Of a stretch of 64,000 nt of DNA, positions 61,614-64,000 are shown piece by piece (position 1 is the stretch's first letter; every line of letters starts with the position of its first letter). Source of the DNA: Polydactylus sextarius (Eukaryota > Chordata > Actinopteri > Polynemidae); assembly GCA_016801845.1 (NCBI GenBank), contig CM028921.1, positions 10,127,775-10,191,774 of the forward strand. The letters run 5' to 3'. The notes beneath the pieces were generated by a model. It was not told the origin of the DNA and made no database searches. It saw nothing but the letters and a program-made list of their open reading frames with translations. Made by a program: the position numbers and the translations under genes.

Positions 61614-62234
61614 ACTTTTAACTTTTAACCTGGAAGTTTTGAAAAATACAAGATTGATGACATCAGTTGAGAGGGCACAGACTCATGAGCGACGGAGAAC
61701 AAACATAACAAATGTTGCCTTCAGGACACAAAGGTACTATGAAAAAAGTGATGCCAGTGACAAAGCTCTGTTTGGAAAAATGTTTTAGACCACATTTCCT
61801 AGGTTGTACAGTCCTTATGCCACCAGGAACGCAGCATAATATGTTAGCAATTATCAGACAACATAACCTTCTTGATCAGCTGAAGAGGATGCCATTGAAA
61901 GATTTAAAGTGTCATGATCAACCAGACGTGTTCGTCACCTTCCACAGCGTGATATTAGTCCAGGAAGTCAAACACTATTAACATCTGTAATTAAAAGACT
62001 CATTCAACGTCACTACAGCTCGTGTGAAATTTGAATCTCATTGTTGTTCCTGGTCACAAGGGAGGATTTAGTGGATTTCTCAGAGAGTGAAGCTATGAAG
62101 ATAACCTTGACTTTGACATAACACCTGTTGAAGTCTCTCCTGCTGTGTCAAGGACAGTTAGCTTCATCCAAAACCAACCAAGAGCCTCGACCACTGAAGG
62201 GTCTCGGCTGACTACCAAGACTCCAGTGAGCACG
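61614..62234. other. Noncoding stretch, open frame not recognised
   Basis: An 89-codon plus frame at 61712-61981 is not low-complexity but matches no family I know and has no flanking splice signals of note. I treat it as chance. Confidence 0.45.
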
Positions 62235-62302
62235 CACACACACACACACACACACACACAGAGATATCCTCGGAGCGCTGCCCGCCAGCCATCCATCCAT
62301 CC
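62235..62302. repeat. (CA)n followed by (ATCC)n
   Basis: A CA dinucleotide run of 13 units ends at 62260. A short ATCC tetranucleotide run (about 62288-62302) follows after a 27-base spacer. Such tetranucleotide runs often mark worn retroelement tails in fishes, but no element is recognised. Confidence 0.85.
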
Positions 62303-62606
62303 ACCACTGATTCCTAATCCTGTCTGTAAGCTGATCGCAGCAGGGTGTCCTGACCGCTTATGCCACCCATACTCTTAACCCCTGCTTCGAAGTGTATGCT
62401 GATTTAGAGCATGACTCATCAGTGTGGGATTATATGGAGTAAGTCATGTCAGCCCAGGGATGCCCGCTGTGCTTTTCAAAGGGTGTGTTGGCGGAAATAT
62501 TTTTTCAATGCATGCGGTCGGCCGAACAACACTGGAGGATGCATTGTTGTTAGGGCAAGTTGCCTCAGGAATTACTAAATCAGAAACAAAACAAAACAAA
62601 CAAACA
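62303..62606. other. Noncoding stretch, nothing recognised
   Basis: Mixed composition, no gene recognised. It ends in AAAC and AAAAC words that lead into an AT array. Confidence 0.45.
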
Positions 62607-62615
62607 ATATATATC

Positions 62616-62643
<28 letters not shown>
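62607..62643. repeat. (AT)n microsatellite
   Basis: AT dinucleotides with one C interruption. The frame through it gives alternating Tyr and Ile and is not a real protein. Confidence 0.92.
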
Positions 62644-62648
<5 letters not shown>

Positions 62649-63189
62649 TGTCTTCAACTGCCTTTGACTTTACGCTTTCGGCTAAAAGATATTTCCACAG
62701 CACACACACTTTGATTCTTCATGTTTCGTTCCATATTCAGTGAATAAACATACATCAGACGAGATGACGACGAGCTAGTCTGTGTTTGTGTTTAAAACAT
62801 GATAAAACGTAGACGCTGAAGGCAGCTAGCAGCGGCCACAGTCAGATGACATGTTGTGATAGTTGTTTGCAAAGTTAGTTGAGATGCGCCTGTGTTGATG
62901 ATACTGTCCTACCCGGTGTTTGTTTTGATCTTGGCTATCTGCCCCAGTGCATCAACCTCCTCTCGCCTCATCTTTCTCAGCCATCTTCCCGGTTTGTTTA
63001 TCTGTTCGGCTTTGGGCGCAAAAAAGCAAAGGCACATTGCTCAACGTTGGGATCCACAAACAAATTGGAGTGAAACAGCTTCCGTGGCGTTGGTTTCTGC
63101 TTTCATCCTCCTGTTTAGCTGTTTCAACATCACCTGCAGTCTTTCTATGATGATATGGTAAAAATTATTACATTAACTCCCACTGCTAC
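62644..63189. other. GC-balanced stretch before the pyrimidine block
   Basis: Three overlapping plus frames of 64-89 codons lie at 62879-63161. None resembles a protein family. Composition is closer to GC-AT balance than most of the window, with scattered CpG. Confidence 0.4.
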
Positions 63190-63362
63190 ATTTGTGCAGA
63201 TCACGCTGCAGTTCAGATTCAGGGAGAAATAAGGAGCGATGTAGAGACACTATCCTCCCCCCCTCCTTCTCTCCCTCTAACTCCCCCTCCCCTCTCTCAA
63301 TCTCTCATCACATACTGCAGCTCCTCCCTCCACCTTGCCCTTCTCCACATCCCCTCCTTTCT

Positions 63363-63399
<37 letters not shown>

Positions 63400-63800
63400 C
63401 TCATCCCTCCTTCGCTCTCCCTCAATTCTCTCAGCCTAGGTGAGACTAACACAGGATACACCCCTTACCGTGTGTGTGTGCGCGCGTGCGATTTGCCATG
63501 TGAACCACATGTGTCAGTGTGTGTGTACACACGTGTGGCTTTGCAGCTGACGGGAGGACTCACATGAAGTGCTCTGGACTTGGATGTCAGATCCTTCTCC
63601 TTATGCACATTTATCACATTTTTTAACAACACTCCAAAAATCCTACCATTAAAGAATCTCATTTTCCCTCCTCTCGGGACAGCATCTCGATGGAATCTTC
63701 AATCCTTTCCCCTGAATCTCGGATTTAATGAGCAGCCGCCGTGGAATGAAGCAAGCAATTTCTGGATTCCCTTCATTACAGCTCTGGTAGGGATATCTCT
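63190..63800 (+). promoter_or_regulatory. Possible promoter or 5' untranslated exon of a gene extending rightward
   Basis: A long C/T-rich block (63250-63430) contains a pure CT array (63365-63397), followed by GT and CG dinucleotides (about 63471-63490). Complex sequence then runs to about 63787, where CAGCTCTG is followed by GTAGGG, a permissible splice donor. A short frame from an ATG at 63728 (MSSRRGMKQAISGF) stays open into that donor. Pyrimidine-rich leaders with such arrays are common upstream of vertebrate neuronal and developmental genes. I recognise no protein, and all signals could be chance. Confidence 0.25.
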
Positions 63801-64000
63801 CTCCTGTCTGTTTCCTTCTCTACCTCTCACTCTCTTTTCTGTGTATCTGTCTTCTTTTTCTTGCACTTCCTGCCTGATTTACTTCTCATAACATATTGAC
63901 AGGTGCGAGCAGTACACATTATGGGATAGGGGAGCAGTTAAATGAAGCAAAGCAAGCTATTTAGGACATGGAGAGAGAGGAGAAAATGTGGATGATGTTG
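63801..64000. other. Right-end noncoding sequence
   Basis: Pyrimidine-rich then purine-rich sequence. If the proposed donor is real this would be the start of an intron. Nothing else seen. Confidence 0.35.

Noticed and set aside
61712..61981. 89-codon frame as a small gene
   Set aside because: Not low-complexity, but no known family, no supporting splice or promoter signals, and chance length.
1..64000. CRISPR array, bacterial operon or phage region
   Set aside because: No regularly spaced identical repeats, no gene packing, no ribosome-binding-site pattern; the sequence is clearly eukaryotic.

Overview
The window looks like vertebrate, most likely teleost, nuclear DNA. It is AT-rich and full of short mono- and dinucleotide repeats. 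It carries decayed copies of Tc1-type transposons and other dispersed repeats whose wording I recognise from bony-fish genomes, plus tRNA-derived fragments. It has no bacterial-style gene packing. I find no protein-coding gene that can be supported. The longest open frames (about 130-155 codons) are low-complexity, cross repeats, or match no family I recognise. The most plausible reading is a long intergenic or intronic stretch, a gene-desert type landscape. All family names below come from memory of repeat consensus sequences; no search was run.

Layout. 1-14 kb: AT-rich single-copy DNA with a tRNA-like fragment (817-885), a tRNA-Glu pseudogene missing its anticodon arm (2760-2817), a cluster of stem-loops with a perfect 24-bp inverted repeat (4044-4098), a long CT microsatellite (7602-7670) and an 11-bp minisatellite (9410-9442). 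14-24 kb: a transposon-rich segment. It holds three relics of one Tc1-like family: a near full-length dead copy (about 16985-18118, +), a half copy (21103-21605, -) and an internally deleted copy (about 23777-24035, +). A tRNA-derived element lies at about 22946-23022. 27-33 kb: copies of a dispersed teleost repeat, one of them split by a 678-bp CpG-rich element with perfect 23-bp terminal inverted repeats (30169-30846). A LINE reverse-transcriptase C-terminal fossil (about 31480-31790), a CTC-rich pyrimidine tract and another dispersed repeat follow. 33-58 kb: mostly non-repetitive, with segments that look like conserved noncoding or enhancer DNA (complex sequence, many TAATTA cores, a SOX-OCT-like composite at 43927-43941, RFX X-box-like sites) and several perfect short hairpins. 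58-64 kb: many microsatellites. At the right end there is a pyrimidine-rich block that could be the promoter or 5' untranslated exon of a gene continuing beyond the window; this is unproven.

There is no pathway here for genes to share. The functional content, if any, is regulatory. The best-supported biology is a record of transposon insertion, nesting, internal deletion and decay.
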